Positions 11,186 through 18,399 of a stretch of 64,000 bases of DNA are shown here, piece by piece. The stretch is from Phycisphaerales bacterium (GTDB taxonomy: Bacteria; Planctomycetota; Phycisphaerae; Phycisphaerales; UBA1924), in NCBI GenBank assembly GCA_040217175.1, contig JAVJNT010000002.1, forward strand, positions 1,496,001 to 1,560,000, read 5' to 3'. The stretch's first letter is position 1. The number at the start of each line of letters is the position of its first letter. The notes under the pieces were generated by a model that did no database searches, was not told where the DNA came from, and worked only from the letters and a program-made list of their open reading frames with translations. A program made the position numbers and the translations under genes.

Positions 11186-12150
11186 GGGTTGGCTCCGTTC
11201 TCGCGCTGGTTGCCCAGCAGCATGGTCAGCAGTGCGTTCTGGGCGTGCATGCGGTTCTCGGCCTGCTCGTAGACGAGCGAGGATTCGCCGTCGATGACCT
11301 CGTCGTCGACCTCGACGCCGCGGAAGGCGGGCAGGCAGTGCATGAACTTCGCTGGCTCGCGGCCCTCGGAGGCTTTGGCCATCGCGGCGGCGGTCACGCG
11401 GTAGCGCTGGAAGGCTTCGACGCGTTCGTCGCGCTCGCTCTCGCTGCCCATCGAGACCCAGGTGTCGGTGTAGACCACGTCGTGGCCCTCGATCGCGGCC
11501 GGATCGGTGGCGAGTTCGACCGCGCCGCCGGCTGGTTCGGCGCGCTCTCGGGCGAGCGCGAGCACGGCCGGCTGCGGCTCGTAGGCGCTGGGCGCGACGA
11601 TGGTGACGCGAGCGCCCAGCGCGGCCATGGTGAGCACCAGCGAATTACAGACGTTGTTGCCGTCGCCGATGTAGGCCACGCGGACGCCTTCGACCTTGCC
11701 GCAGGCGGCACGGATGGTCATGGCATCGCCCAGGGCCTGGCACGGGTGCTCGTGATCGCTCAGGGCGTTGACGATGGGGACGCGGGAGACGCGGTCCATC
11801 TCTTGCAAGACCACGTGGCGGCGCACGCGGGCGACGATGGCGTCGGCGTATCGCTCGAGCGTGCGCGTGAAGTCGACGATCGACTCGCGGTCGCCCAGGG
11901 GCGAGGCGGACTGGTCGAGGTAGGTCACGTCGGCGCCCAGTCGCGAGAGGCCGACGTCGAAGCTCGTGCGCGTTCGGAGGGAGGGCTTCTCGAAGACGAG
12001 CGCGACGGCCTTGTTCTCGAGCGTGCGCTTTGGCGCGGGCCAGGCAGCGCGCATCTCGTCGGCCAGGTCGATGACGGCGCGGATGGCGTCGGCGTCGAGC
12101 TGGGCCGAGGAGAGCAGGCTCTTGGGCATGGCTGCCGGCGCGTCAGCCAT
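11182..12150 (-). CDS. argF: Ornithine carbamoyltransferase
   Basis: ArgF transfers the carbamoyl group of carbamoyl phosphate to ornithine, giving citrulline. The carbamoyl-phosphate site appears as SLRTRTSFDVG (LRTRTS where many homologues have MRTRTS). The other hallmarks are HPCQALGD and the ornithine-site FMHCLPAFRG. The ATG at 12150 overlaps the end of argB by 8 bp and gives 322 residues. A second ATG at 12129 (MPKSLLSS) could be the true start. The carbamoyl phosphate donor gene carA lies far away at 60.5 kb. Confidence 0.95.
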   Translation of the reverse strand: MADAPAAMPKSLLSSAQLDADAIRAVIDLADEMRAAWPAPKRTLENKAVALVFEKPSLRTRTSFDVGLSRLGADVTYLDQSASPLGDRESIVDFTRTLERYADAIVARVRRHVVLQEMDRVSRVPIVNALSDHEHPCQALGDAMTIRAACGKVEGVRVAYIGDGNNVCNSLVLTMAALGARVTIVAPSAYEPQPAVLALARERAEPAGGAVELATDPAAIEGHDVVYTDTWVSMGSESERDERVEAFQRYRVTAAAMAKASEGREPAKFMHCLPAFRGVEVDDEVIDGESSLVYEQAENRMHAQNALLTMLLGNQRENGANP

Positions 12151-12967
12151 TGCCCGCCCCGAGCGAGGCGGGCTTGCCGTCGCGGATGATGGTGCCGCCG
12201 GGGGCGCTGGGGTCTCGCCACCAGTCGGCGTCGGCATCTGCCCAGGCGGCGATGCGCACGGGCGCGTGCAGTCGGGCGGCCATGTCGACGGCGGCGCGCA
12301 CCTTCACGATCATGCCGCCGGCGATGATGCCCGAGTCGATCAAACGCTCGATCTCGGCGCGGTCGAGCTGCTCGATCAGGCCGCCGTCGGCGTCGAGCAC
12401 GCCGGGCGTGTCGGTGAGCAGGACGAGCTGGCTGGCGCCGAGCGCGACGGCCACCCCCGCGGCGGCGTCGTCGGCGTTGACGTTGAGGGGCTGGCCGTCG
12501 TCGTCGGCGCCCACGCACGAGACGACCGGCAGCACGCCAGCGCCCATGAGGGCGATCAGCCCGTCGACGTCGTGGGCGTCCTCGCTGGGTTCGACGATGC
12601 CCACGCGGCCCAGGTCGACGCCCTCGACGGGCTCGTGCAGGCGGCAGCGGATGCCGGCGCCGGTAAGGGTGAGTCCGGCACTGGTGACGTCTCGCGAGAG
12701 GAGAGCGCCGGTAAGGGCGTGGTTCACGTTGCCGCCCACGGCCGCGACCATCTCGCGCATGGTCTGGTCGTCGGTGACGCGGAGGCCCTGCACGCGCCGT
12801 GCCTCGATGCCCAGCCGCTCGAGCCGGTCGTCGATGGCGTTGCCCCCGCCGTGCACGATGACCAGGCGCTCGTGGACGGCGAGCTTGGCAATGGCGTCGA
12901 TGATGGGCTCGCGGGCGGCGGCCGCGTCGACGCCGCGACCGCCGACCTTGACGACGACTGCGTTCAT
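12143..12967 (-). CDS. argB: Acetylglutamate kinase
   Basis: ArgB phosphorylates N-acetylglutamate, the second step of arginine synthesis. The 274-residue amino-acid-kinase-family protein shows the N-terminal glycine loop (VVVKVGG), the substrate loop VIVHGGGNAIDD, the segment NVNADDAAAGVAVALGA, and the ATP-site LTDTPGVLD and GGMIVKVRAA. The start overlaps the argC stop as ATGA. The protein lacks an obvious long N-terminal arginine-sensing helix, so feedback inhibition cannot be inferred. Confidence 0.95.
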   Translation of the reverse strand: MNAVVVKVGGRGVDAAAAREPIIDAIAKLAVHERLVIVHGGGNAIDDRLERLGIEARRVQGLRVTDDQTMREMVAAVGGNVNHALTGALLSRDVTSAGLTLTGAGIRCRLHEPVEGVDLGRVGIVEPSEDAHDVDGLIALMGAGVLPVVSCVGADDDGQPLNVNADDAAAGVAVALGASQLVLLTDTPGVLDADGGLIEQLDRAEIERLIDSGIIAGGMIVKVRAAVDMAARLHAPVRIAAWADADADWWRDPSAPGGTIIRDGKPASLGAGNG

Positions 12968-14010
12968 GCGATCTCCTCTGGCGTCGTGGCGTGGTCGGAG
13001 GTCAGGCCGGCTCGTTCGTCAAGGCCCAGGCGGATGTTGACGGCTTGCAGCGCCTGGCCCGAGGCTCCCTTGAGCAAGTTGTCGAGCGAGCAGGCCAGGA
13101 CGGCGTGATGCGACTCGGCGTCGTACGCAAGCGCGATGTCGGCGTAGTTGGTGCGCTCGACGCCCGCCACGCTCGGCCACTGGCCCTTGGGCAAGAGGCG
13201 GACGAAGTGGGCGTCGGCGTAGGCCGACTCGAGGCACGCACGCAGGCTAGCTTCGGTGGTGTCGGGCACGAGGTCGACGTGCACGAGCGCGAGCATGCCG
13301 CGGAAGAAGGGCGCGACGCTGGGCGTGAAGAGCACGCGGACGCCGGCGTGGGTCGAGATCTCGGGCTGGTGGCGGTGGGCGAAGACGTTGTAGGGTCCGA
13401 GGCTGACCTCGCCGAACACGGTGCGTTGGTTGGGCGCGCGTCCGGCGCCGCTGATGCCGCTGACGGCGTCGATGACGATCGCGTGGCCTTGGGCGAGCAG
13501 GCCGCCGGTGATCACGGGCTTGAGCGGCAGCAGGCTGGCGGTGGGGTAGCAGCCGGGGCACGAGAGCAGGTCGGCTTGCTGGATGGCTTCGCGGTTGTGC
13601 TCGGGCAGGGCGTAGGCGGCGCTTTCGAGTAGGTCGGGCGCGGGGTGCTCGAAGCCGTAAGCGGCGGGGTAGCTGGCGGCGGGCAGGCGGAACGCGCCAG
13701 AGAGGTCGGCGACGACGGGGCACGGGCCGAGCAGGGCGGGCGCGAGGCTGGCGCTGGCCTCGTGCGGCGTGCAGAGGAACGCGACCTGCGGCGAGCAGGC
13801 GAGGATGGCGTCGGGCTCGCCCGAGGCGAAGACGGCGTCGGTCCGGCCGCGGAGGTCGGGGAAGACGTCTCCGACGCGCTGGCCGACGCTCTGGCCGCCC
13901 GGCGACGCGAAGACGCCCGCGAGCTCGAGCCGCGGGTGGCCCAGCACCAGGCGGATGAGCTCGAGCCCGGTATAGCCGGTCGCGCCGGCGATGGCGACGG
14001 GGATGCTCAT
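12964..14010 (-). CDS. argC: N-acetyl-gamma-glutamyl-phosphate reductase
   Basis: ArgC reduces N-acetylglutamyl phosphate with NADPH. The 348-residue protein starts MSIPVAIAGATGYTGLELIR, with the Rossmann motif GATGYTG. The catalytic cysteine lies in LSCPGCYPTASLLPL. The ATG at 14010 overlaps, as ATGA, the stop of a 19-codon upstream ORF. That ORF is close behind the likely operon promoter, so argC translation may depend on it. It is the first enzyme gene of the argCBFGH operon; argJ and argD are not in the window. Confidence 0.96.
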   Translation of the reverse strand: MSIPVAIAGATGYTGLELIRLVLGHPRLELAGVFASPGGQSVGQRVGDVFPDLRGRTDAVFASGEPDAILACSPQVAFLCTPHEASASLAPALLGPCPVVADLSGAFRLPAASYPAAYGFEHPAPDLLESAAYALPEHNREAIQQADLLSCPGCYPTASLLPLKPVITGGLLAQGHAIVIDAVSGISGAGRAPNQRTVFGEVSLGPYNVFAHRHQPEISTHAGVRVLFTPSVAPFFRGMLALVHVDLVPDTTEASLRACLESAYADAHFVRLLPKGQWPSVAGVERTNYADIALAYDAESHHAVLACSLDNLLKGASGQALQAVNIRLGLDERAGLTSDHATTPEEIA

Positions 14011-14066
14011 CGCGCCGGAGTCTCTCGGCGGGCGAAGCGCGGCTGGAGGCGGACGGAGGGGCTCAT
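14007..14066 (-). CDS. Candidate arginine-rich leader peptide of the arg operon
   Basis: This 19-codon ORF reads MSPSVRLQPRFARRETPAR. Five of its 19 residues are Arg (three CGC, two CGA codons), including a pair at 13-14. Its ATG lies about two bases after the predicted transcription start, and its TGA overlaps the argC ATG. The position suits a ribosome-sensing leader that couples arginyl-tRNA supply to argC translation. It could equally be a chance ORF, since GC-rich DNA favours Arg codons. I saw no clear terminator/antiterminator pair. Confidence 0.4.
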   Translation of the reverse strand: MSPSVRLQPRFARRETPAR

Positions 14067-14074
14067 CGCGCCGT

Positions 14075-14103
14075 AGCGTATTGGGGCGGGCCGCCCACTG
14101 CAA
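14075..14103 (-). promoter_or_regulatory. Promoter of the arginine operon
   Basis: On the minus strand, TTGCAG (14103-14098) is followed by a 17-base spacer and TACGCT (14080-14075). This is a good sigma70-type pair. The predicted start is near 14068, just before the ATG of the leader ORF at 14066 and 58 bases before argC. Confidence 0.55.
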
Positions 14104-14154
14104 GCGACGCGGCCGCGCCCGCGGGCGGCGATGGCCCGCCAGGAGAGCAGCGCA

Positions 14155-14526
14155 ATGAAGCACTCGGCGAAGTTTCTGGCGATCGTGGACGATGCTCGCA
14201 GCCGCATCGAGGAGTGCACCATCCGCGACGTCGAAAACATGCGGGCCGACGGCGAAGCGTTCGAGCTGGTCGACGTGCGTGAAGAGAGCGAGTTTGCGAA
14301 GGGTCGGCTGCCCGGCGCCCGGCACATCGGCAAGGGCGTGATCGAGCGTGACGCCGAGGCGAAGCTGCCCGACCCGGACGCGAAGATCGTGCTGTACTGC
14401 GGCGGGAGCTACCGATCGGCCCTGGCGGCGGACAACCTGCAGAAGATGGGGTATCGCAACGTCGTCTCGATGGACGGCGGCTACCGGGGCTGGACCGAGG
14501 CGGGGCTGCCGACCGAGACGACCTGA
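14155..14526 (+). CDS. Single-domain rhodanese-like sulfurtransferase
   Basis: The 123-residue protein is one rhodanese domain. Residues ~20-50 give the entry motif (FELVDVREESEFAKGRLPGA), and the active-site loop is VLYCGGSYRSA with the nucleophilic Cys. The C-terminal segment SMDGGYRGWTEAGLP is typical of the fold. It probably transfers sulfane sulfur in the cytoplasm; the acceptor is not evident. The start is the ATG at 14155 with AGGAGA eight bases upstream; an in-frame ATG 24 bases earlier lacks this site. The gene is divergent from the arg operon. Confidence 0.9.
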   Translation: MKHSAKFLAIVDDARSRIEECTIRDVENMRADGEAFELVDVREESEFAKGRLPGARHIGKGVIERDAEAKLPDPDAKIVLYCGGSYRSALAADNLQKMGYRNVVSMDGGYRGWTEAGLPTETT

Positions 14527-14536
14527 GCGAATCTGC

Positions 14537-14761
14537 TCAGCGGCCGTCGCGGGCGACGCGCGGCTCGTTCAGGGCCGGGGGCGTGGCCTGCCAGACCATG
14601 GGGGCGTACGCCCGGGCCTTCGGGGGGCCATCGGGACGCGGACTCGACGAGCAACCACCGAGCACGCAGGCGCCGCCGAGCGCAAGAAGACCGAAGAGCA
14701 CCGTGCGGAGTGCGATGCGGTCGTCATTGGTCGTGCGTGTGGTGCGTTGAGTCATGCTCAT
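14537..14761 (-). CDS. Small predicted lipoprotein
   Basis: This 74-residue protein has a charged N-terminus, a hydrophobic stretch (TVLFGLLALGGACVLGGC) and a lipobox ending in Cys. The mature part is about 40 residues, Pro-rich, with no domain I recognise. The ATG at 14761 or the in-frame ATG at 14755 could be the start. The gene faces the rhodanese gene, ten bases from its stop. Function is unknown. Confidence 0.6.
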   Translation of the reverse strand: MSMTQRTTRTTNDDRIALRTVLFGLLALGGACVLGGCSSSPRPDGPPKARAYAPMVWQATPPALNEPRVARDGR

Positions 14762-14947
14762 ACGGGCGAGTGCGTCCTTGCGGGTGGTCGAGCGCATATC
14801 GGTGGAGTCGTGTCGCGGGGCGCGGCTGAACGAGCTTGCGTTCCCGGTTGCCGCTGGGCCATCGGTGGGGCCGATCATCGGACGAATGCTCGCCCGTGCG
14901 CCCGTAGAACTGGAAGAAGTCGCCCCGTCCCTCGGTCCGCATCGTCG

Positions 14948-14975
14948 TTGACCGGGCTGGGGTGGGTCGTACGAT
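14948..14975 (+). promoter_or_regulatory. Promoter upstream of the TIM-barrel/queG genes
   Basis: TTGACC (14948-14953), a 16-base spacer and TACGAT (14970-14975) form a good sigma70-type promoter. It lies about 100 bp upstream of the ATG at 15082. The rest of the 14762-15081 gap shows nothing else I can name. Confidence 0.5.
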
Positions 14976-15081
14976 CCTTGCCGGCGTGCGGTTCACCAGG
15001 TGTTTATCGGGACGACGCCGTACGTGTTGTCCCTAGCTGTCTGCCCCAGGACCGCCGGCGATCCGGCACGAGGACCGCTCC

Positions 15082-15957
15082 ATGATTCGCACGGCGTTCA
15101 GTACGGTTGCCTGCCCCACGTGGACCCTGCAGCGCGTGGCCCGCACTGCGGCCGAGCTCGGGTTCGATGGCGTGGACCTGCGGACCTTCGGGTACGACTC
15201 CCGCACGTTCGTCTGCGACCCGCTCATGACCAGCGCTCGAAAGGTTGCCAGCACGTTCGGCGACCTCGGCGTCGACGTCTGCGGGTTGGCAACGTCGATT
15301 TCGCTCGATCACCCGATCCGGCCGCACGTCGTGGGTCGGACGTTCCTGTTCGACCAGGAGCGCGTGACGCGGCATGCAACCCGCATGGTGGACTACGCCG
15401 CGATGGTGGGCGCGCCGTATTTGCGTGTGTTCGGGTTCGAGGTGCCCGAGGGCGAGAAGCGGACGACCTCGGTCCGGCTGATCGCGAACCGCCTCGGCGC
15501 GATCGCCGACCATGCTCGGCACCGCGGCGTGACCGTCGTGCTCGAGAACGGCGGCAGCTTCCGGACGGCCGACGACCTGCGCGAGATCGTCGACATGGTC
15601 GACAGCCCGCAGATGGCCGCGTGCTACAACAACGCGGTCGGGCACGCGGCCGGTGATGATTACGCCAAGGCCGTTCGCACGCTCGGCCGCCGCATGAAGT
15701 TTGCCCGGCTCAAGGACGTGGGCAGCGACGGGTGCGTGCCGCTGGGCAGTGGTCAGAGCGACGCCGAGGGCTTCGTGAAGGCGCTGCGGTCGTACGGCCA
15801 CTTCGATGGCTGGCTTTGCTACGAGTGGGATCGTGCCTGGAACGACTCGCTCGCACCGGCCGACGACGTGCTGCCCGAGGCGATCCGCACGATCTACGGC
15901 TGGATGGGCGCGACCGGCAGCAAGCCCGGTGCGCGGCAGGCGGCCGGGGCGGTCTGA
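15082..15957 (+). CDS. Sugar phosphate isomerase/epimerase-like TIM-barrel protein
   Basis: The 291-residue protein has the AP-endonuclease-2-type TIM barrel seen in xylose-isomerase-like enzymes. Typical strands are visible: LGFDGVDLRTFG near the start, VGAPYLRVFGF in the middle, GVTVVLENGGS with the metal-ligand Glu, and FDGWLCYEWDRAW near the end. Substrate cannot be told from sequence. The gene has no signal peptide, so it is cytoplasmic. It is followed after 31 bp by queG and may be cotranscribed with it. Confidence 0.8.
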   Translation: MIRTAFSTVACPTWTLQRVARTAAELGFDGVDLRTFGYDSRTFVCDPLMTSARKVASTFGDLGVDVCGLATSISLDHPIRPHVVGRTFLFDQERVTRHATRMVDYAAMVGAPYLRVFGFEVPEGEKRTTSVRLIANRLGAIADHARHRGVTVVLENGGSFRTADDLREIVDMVDSPQMAACYNNAVGHAAGDDYAKAVRTLGRRMKFARLKDVGSDGCVPLGSGQSDAEGFVKALRSYGHFDGWLCYEWDRAWNDSLAPADDVLPEAIRTIYGWMGATGSKPGARQAAGAV

Positions 15958-15988
15958 CGCCACGAACCGCCGCGAACGCACGAGCCTT

Positions 15989-17038
15989 GTGCTGCAGCAC
16001 TGCCGCGATCTGGGTTTCGCGCTGGCTGGCATCGCACCCGTTCAGCGCATGAAGCACGAGGCAGAGATGCGGGCGTGGCTTGCCGACGGCAGGCACGGCT
16101 CCATGGCGTACCTCGCTGAGCATGCCGACCTCAAGGCCGATCCATCGCGGCTGCTCGAGGGCGCGACGTGCGCGATCATGGTCGCCGACCTGTACGCGAC
16201 ACGAAATGAGCAGCCGGATGACGTTGCCGACGGACACGGACGCATCGCCCGGTATGCGCGCGGTCGCGACTACCACAAGATCATCAAGAAGCGTCTGCAC
16301 GCCCTGTGCGATGAGCTGGCCGAGCGCTGGCCCGGGTCGCGCACGCGGGCGTTCGTCGATACGGCGCCGGTGCATGAGCGTGAGCTGGCTTTGGCGGCCG
16401 GGCTCGGGTGGATCGGAAAGCACACGCTGGTAATCCACCCGAGGATGGGAAGCTGGATGCTGCTGGGTGGCGTGCTGACGACGCTCGAGCTCGACGTCGA
16501 TGAACGGGAAGAGCCAGATCATTGCGGTACGTGCACGCGGTGCATCGATGCGTGCCCGACGGACGCGATCACGCCCTACGCCGTTGATGCTTCCCGATGC
16601 ATCAGCTACTTGACGATTGAGCGTCGTGAGCCGATCGATCCCGGCTTGCAGCAGGGCATCGGAAACTGGATCTTCGGTTGCGACGTGTGCCAGGACGTGT
16701 GCCCGCACAACTCGCCTCGGAACACGGAGAACGGAGAAGCCAACGAAGCGTACCAAGGCACGCGGTCGTCGTTCGACTTGGTCGAGGTCCTCGGTTGGGA
16801 CGAGGACGCGCGGCGCCGCGCGTTCGCCGGCAGCGCGATGAAGCGGTCGAAGCTGGGCATGATGCACCGCAACGCCGTGATCGCGGCTGGCAACGAGATC
16901 CGGCGCCTCGGGGCCGGGCATCCGGTGGCTCGGAGGATGCTGGAATCGCTCCGCAGCGTGCGGGATGACCACTCGTTCGATGCAGAGGTCCGGTCGCTGG
17001 CGGCCGCAACGCTGGAGCGCTTCGGGCGTTTGCTATGA
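15989..17038 (+). CDS. queG: Epoxyqueuosine reductase QueG
   Basis: QueG is the iron-sulfur/cobalamin enzyme that reduces epoxyqueuosine to queuosine in tRNA. The 349-residue protein contains DTAPVHERELA and GLGWIGKHTLVIHP, both family hallmarks. Two 4Fe-4S motifs follow, CGTCTRCIDACP and GCDVCQDVCPHN. I chose the GTG at 15989, which gives MLQHCRDLGFALAGIAP; no ATG allows a complete N-terminus. It is somewhat shorter than E. coli QueG at the C-terminus. Its presence implies that the cell completes queuosine synthesis. Confidence 0.93.
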   Translation: MLQHCRDLGFALAGIAPVQRMKHEAEMRAWLADGRHGSMAYLAEHADLKADPSRLLEGATCAIMVADLYATRNEQPDDVADGHGRIARYARGRDYHKIIKKRLHALCDELAERWPGSRTRAFVDTAPVHERELALAAGLGWIGKHTLVIHPRMGSWMLLGGVLTTLELDVDEREEPDHCGTCTRCIDACPTDAITPYAVDASRCISYLTIERREPIDPGLQQGIGNWIFGCDVCQDVCPHNSPRNTENGEANEAYQGTRSSFDLVEVLGWDEDARRRAFAGSAMKRSKLGMMHRNAVIAAGNEIRRLGAGHPVARRMLESLRSVRDDHSFDAEVRSLAAATLERFGRLL

Positions 17039-17039
17039 T
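17034..17039 (+). promoter_or_regulatory. TATGAT -10 box, five bases before the NDH-2 ATG
   Basis: TATGAT is preceded by TGC, giving an extended -10, and is followed by only five bases before the ATG at 17045. No Shine-Dalgarno is present. A transcript from here would be leaderless or nearly so. The box overlaps the end of queG. Confidence 0.45.
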
Positions 17040-17044
17040 CGTGC

Positions 17045-18361
17045 ATGCCTGAAGACAACCAACGCCCGGTGGTCGTGATCGTGGGCGGCGGCTTCGCGGG
17101 ACTGGAGTGCGCACGGGCACTCAAGCGAGCGCCCGTCGACGTCGTGCTCGTCGATCGGCGCAACCACCACCTGTTCCAGCCGTTGCTGTACCAGGTCGCG
17201 ACGGCGGCGCTCTCGCCGGCGAACATCGCGGCGCCCATCCGTCGGATCATGCGTCGGCAGCGCAACTGCACGGTGGTCATGGGCGAGGTCGAGTCGGTCG
17301 ACGCCGAATCGAAGGTCATCACCATCGACGGCCGCGAGCGGGCGTACGACTACCTCGTACTGGCATGCGGCATGCAGCACAACTACTTCGGCCACGACGA
17401 GTGGGAAGCCGTCGCACCGGGACTGAAGTCCATCGATGATGCCCTCGAGATGCGACGGCGGGTGCTCCTGGCGTTTGAGGCGGCCGAGGTGGAAGCCGAC
17501 GAGGCGGCAAGGCAGGCCGAGCTGACGTTCGTGGTCATCGGAGCCGGACCGACGGGCGTGGAGCTTGCAGGCGCCATCGCCGAGATCGCCACGCAGTCGA
17601 TCCCACGGGACTTTCGACGCGTCGACACGACCGCGGCCAAGGTCGTGCTGGTGGAGGGGGCCGACCGCGTGCTTCCGGCGTTCCATCCGGATTCATCCGA
17701 ACGGGCGCAGCGGAGCCTCGAACAGCTCGGCGTCGAGGTCGTTCTGGGGACGATGGCGTCGACGATCGATGACAAGGGCGTCACCATCGGACAGGGCGAC
17801 GACGCTCGACGGATCGATTCGCGCTGCGTGCTCTGGGCGGCGGGGCTGAAGGCCGAGTCGGTGGTCGATGGCCTCGACGTTCCGAAGGACGATTCGGGGC
17901 GGGTCGAAGTCAAATCCGATCTTTCCGCGCCGGGGCATCGGAGCGTGTTCGTCGTGGGCGACCTGATGGCCTACGAAGATCCGAAGCTGGGCGAGCAGGT
18001 GCCGGGCGTGGCGCAGGGCGCGATGCAGTCCGGTCGTTTCGTGGGCAAGCTCATCGCCGGTGAGGTCGGGGGGAAGTCGGTCGAGGAGCGGCCGGCGTTC
18101 CACTACTTCGACAAGGGCTCGATGGCGACGATCGGTCGGGCACACGCGGTGGCGGAAATCGGGCCGATGCGATTCGGCGGATTCGTGGCGTGGGTGTTGT
18201 GGTCGGTCATCCACGTCGCGTTCCTGATCGGATTCCGGAATCGCTTGATCGCACTCATCGAGTGGTCATGGCTCTACGTCTCGTGGAGCCGCGGCGCCCG
18301 GCTGATCACCGGTCGCAGTGCGCAGCCCGGCCCAGCCGAGCGCGCTGACGCGCTCGGCTAG
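17045..18361 (+). CDS. ndh: Type II NADH dehydrogenase (NDH-2)
   Basis: NDH-2 is a monotopic flavoenzyme passing electrons from NADH to quinone without pumping protons. The 438-residue protein has the FAD site VVIVGGGFAGLECARAL, the NADH site FVVIGAGPTGVELAGAI, and the second FAD segment HRSVFVVGDLMAY. The AQ/VPGVAQGAMQ quinone-site-type motif and a hydrophobic C-terminal anchor (FVAWVLWSVIHVAFLIGF) are present. It starts 6 bp after queG and may have its own promoter inside the queG end. A strong hairpin overlaps its last codons. Confidence 0.93.
   Translation: MPEDNQRPVVVIVGGGFAGLECARALKRAPVDVVLVDRRNHHLFQPLLYQVATAALSPANIAAPIRRIMRRQRNCTVVMGEVESVDAESKVITIDGRERAYDYLVLACGMQHNYFGHDEWEAVAPGLKSIDDALEMRRRVLLAFEAAEVEADEAARQAELTFVVIGAGPTGVELAGAIAEIATQSIPRDFRRVDTTAAKVVLVEGADRVLPAFHPDSSERAQRSLEQLGVEVVLGTMASTIDDKGVTIGQGDDARRIDSRCVLWAAGLKAESVVDGLDVPKDDSGRVEVKSDLSAPGHRSVFVVGDLMAYEDPKLGEQVPGVAQGAMQSGRFVGKLIAGEVGGKSVEERPAFHYFDKGSMATIGRAHAVAEIGPMRFGGFVAWVLWSVIHVAFLIGFRNRLIALIEWSWLYVSWSRGARLITGRSAQPGPAERADALG
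18334..18359 (+). terminator. Perfect 11-bp hairpin overlapping the NDH-2 stop codon
   Basis: AGCCGAGCGCG and CGCGCTCGGCT form a perfect 11-bp stem around a CTGA loop. The right arm ends at the first base of the TAG stop codon. It encodes the last residues AERADALG, so the protein end and terminator are superimposed. No T-tract follows. Confidence 0.6.
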
Positions 18362-18399
18362 GCGGTAGGAATCTTGGACGGGTGTGAGCCGGGCAGGTA

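Noticed and set aside
14942-15081. Small RNA or riboswitch before the TIM-barrel gene
   Set aside because: Apart from a promoter, I see no conserved RNA motif or strong stem in the ~100-nt leader.
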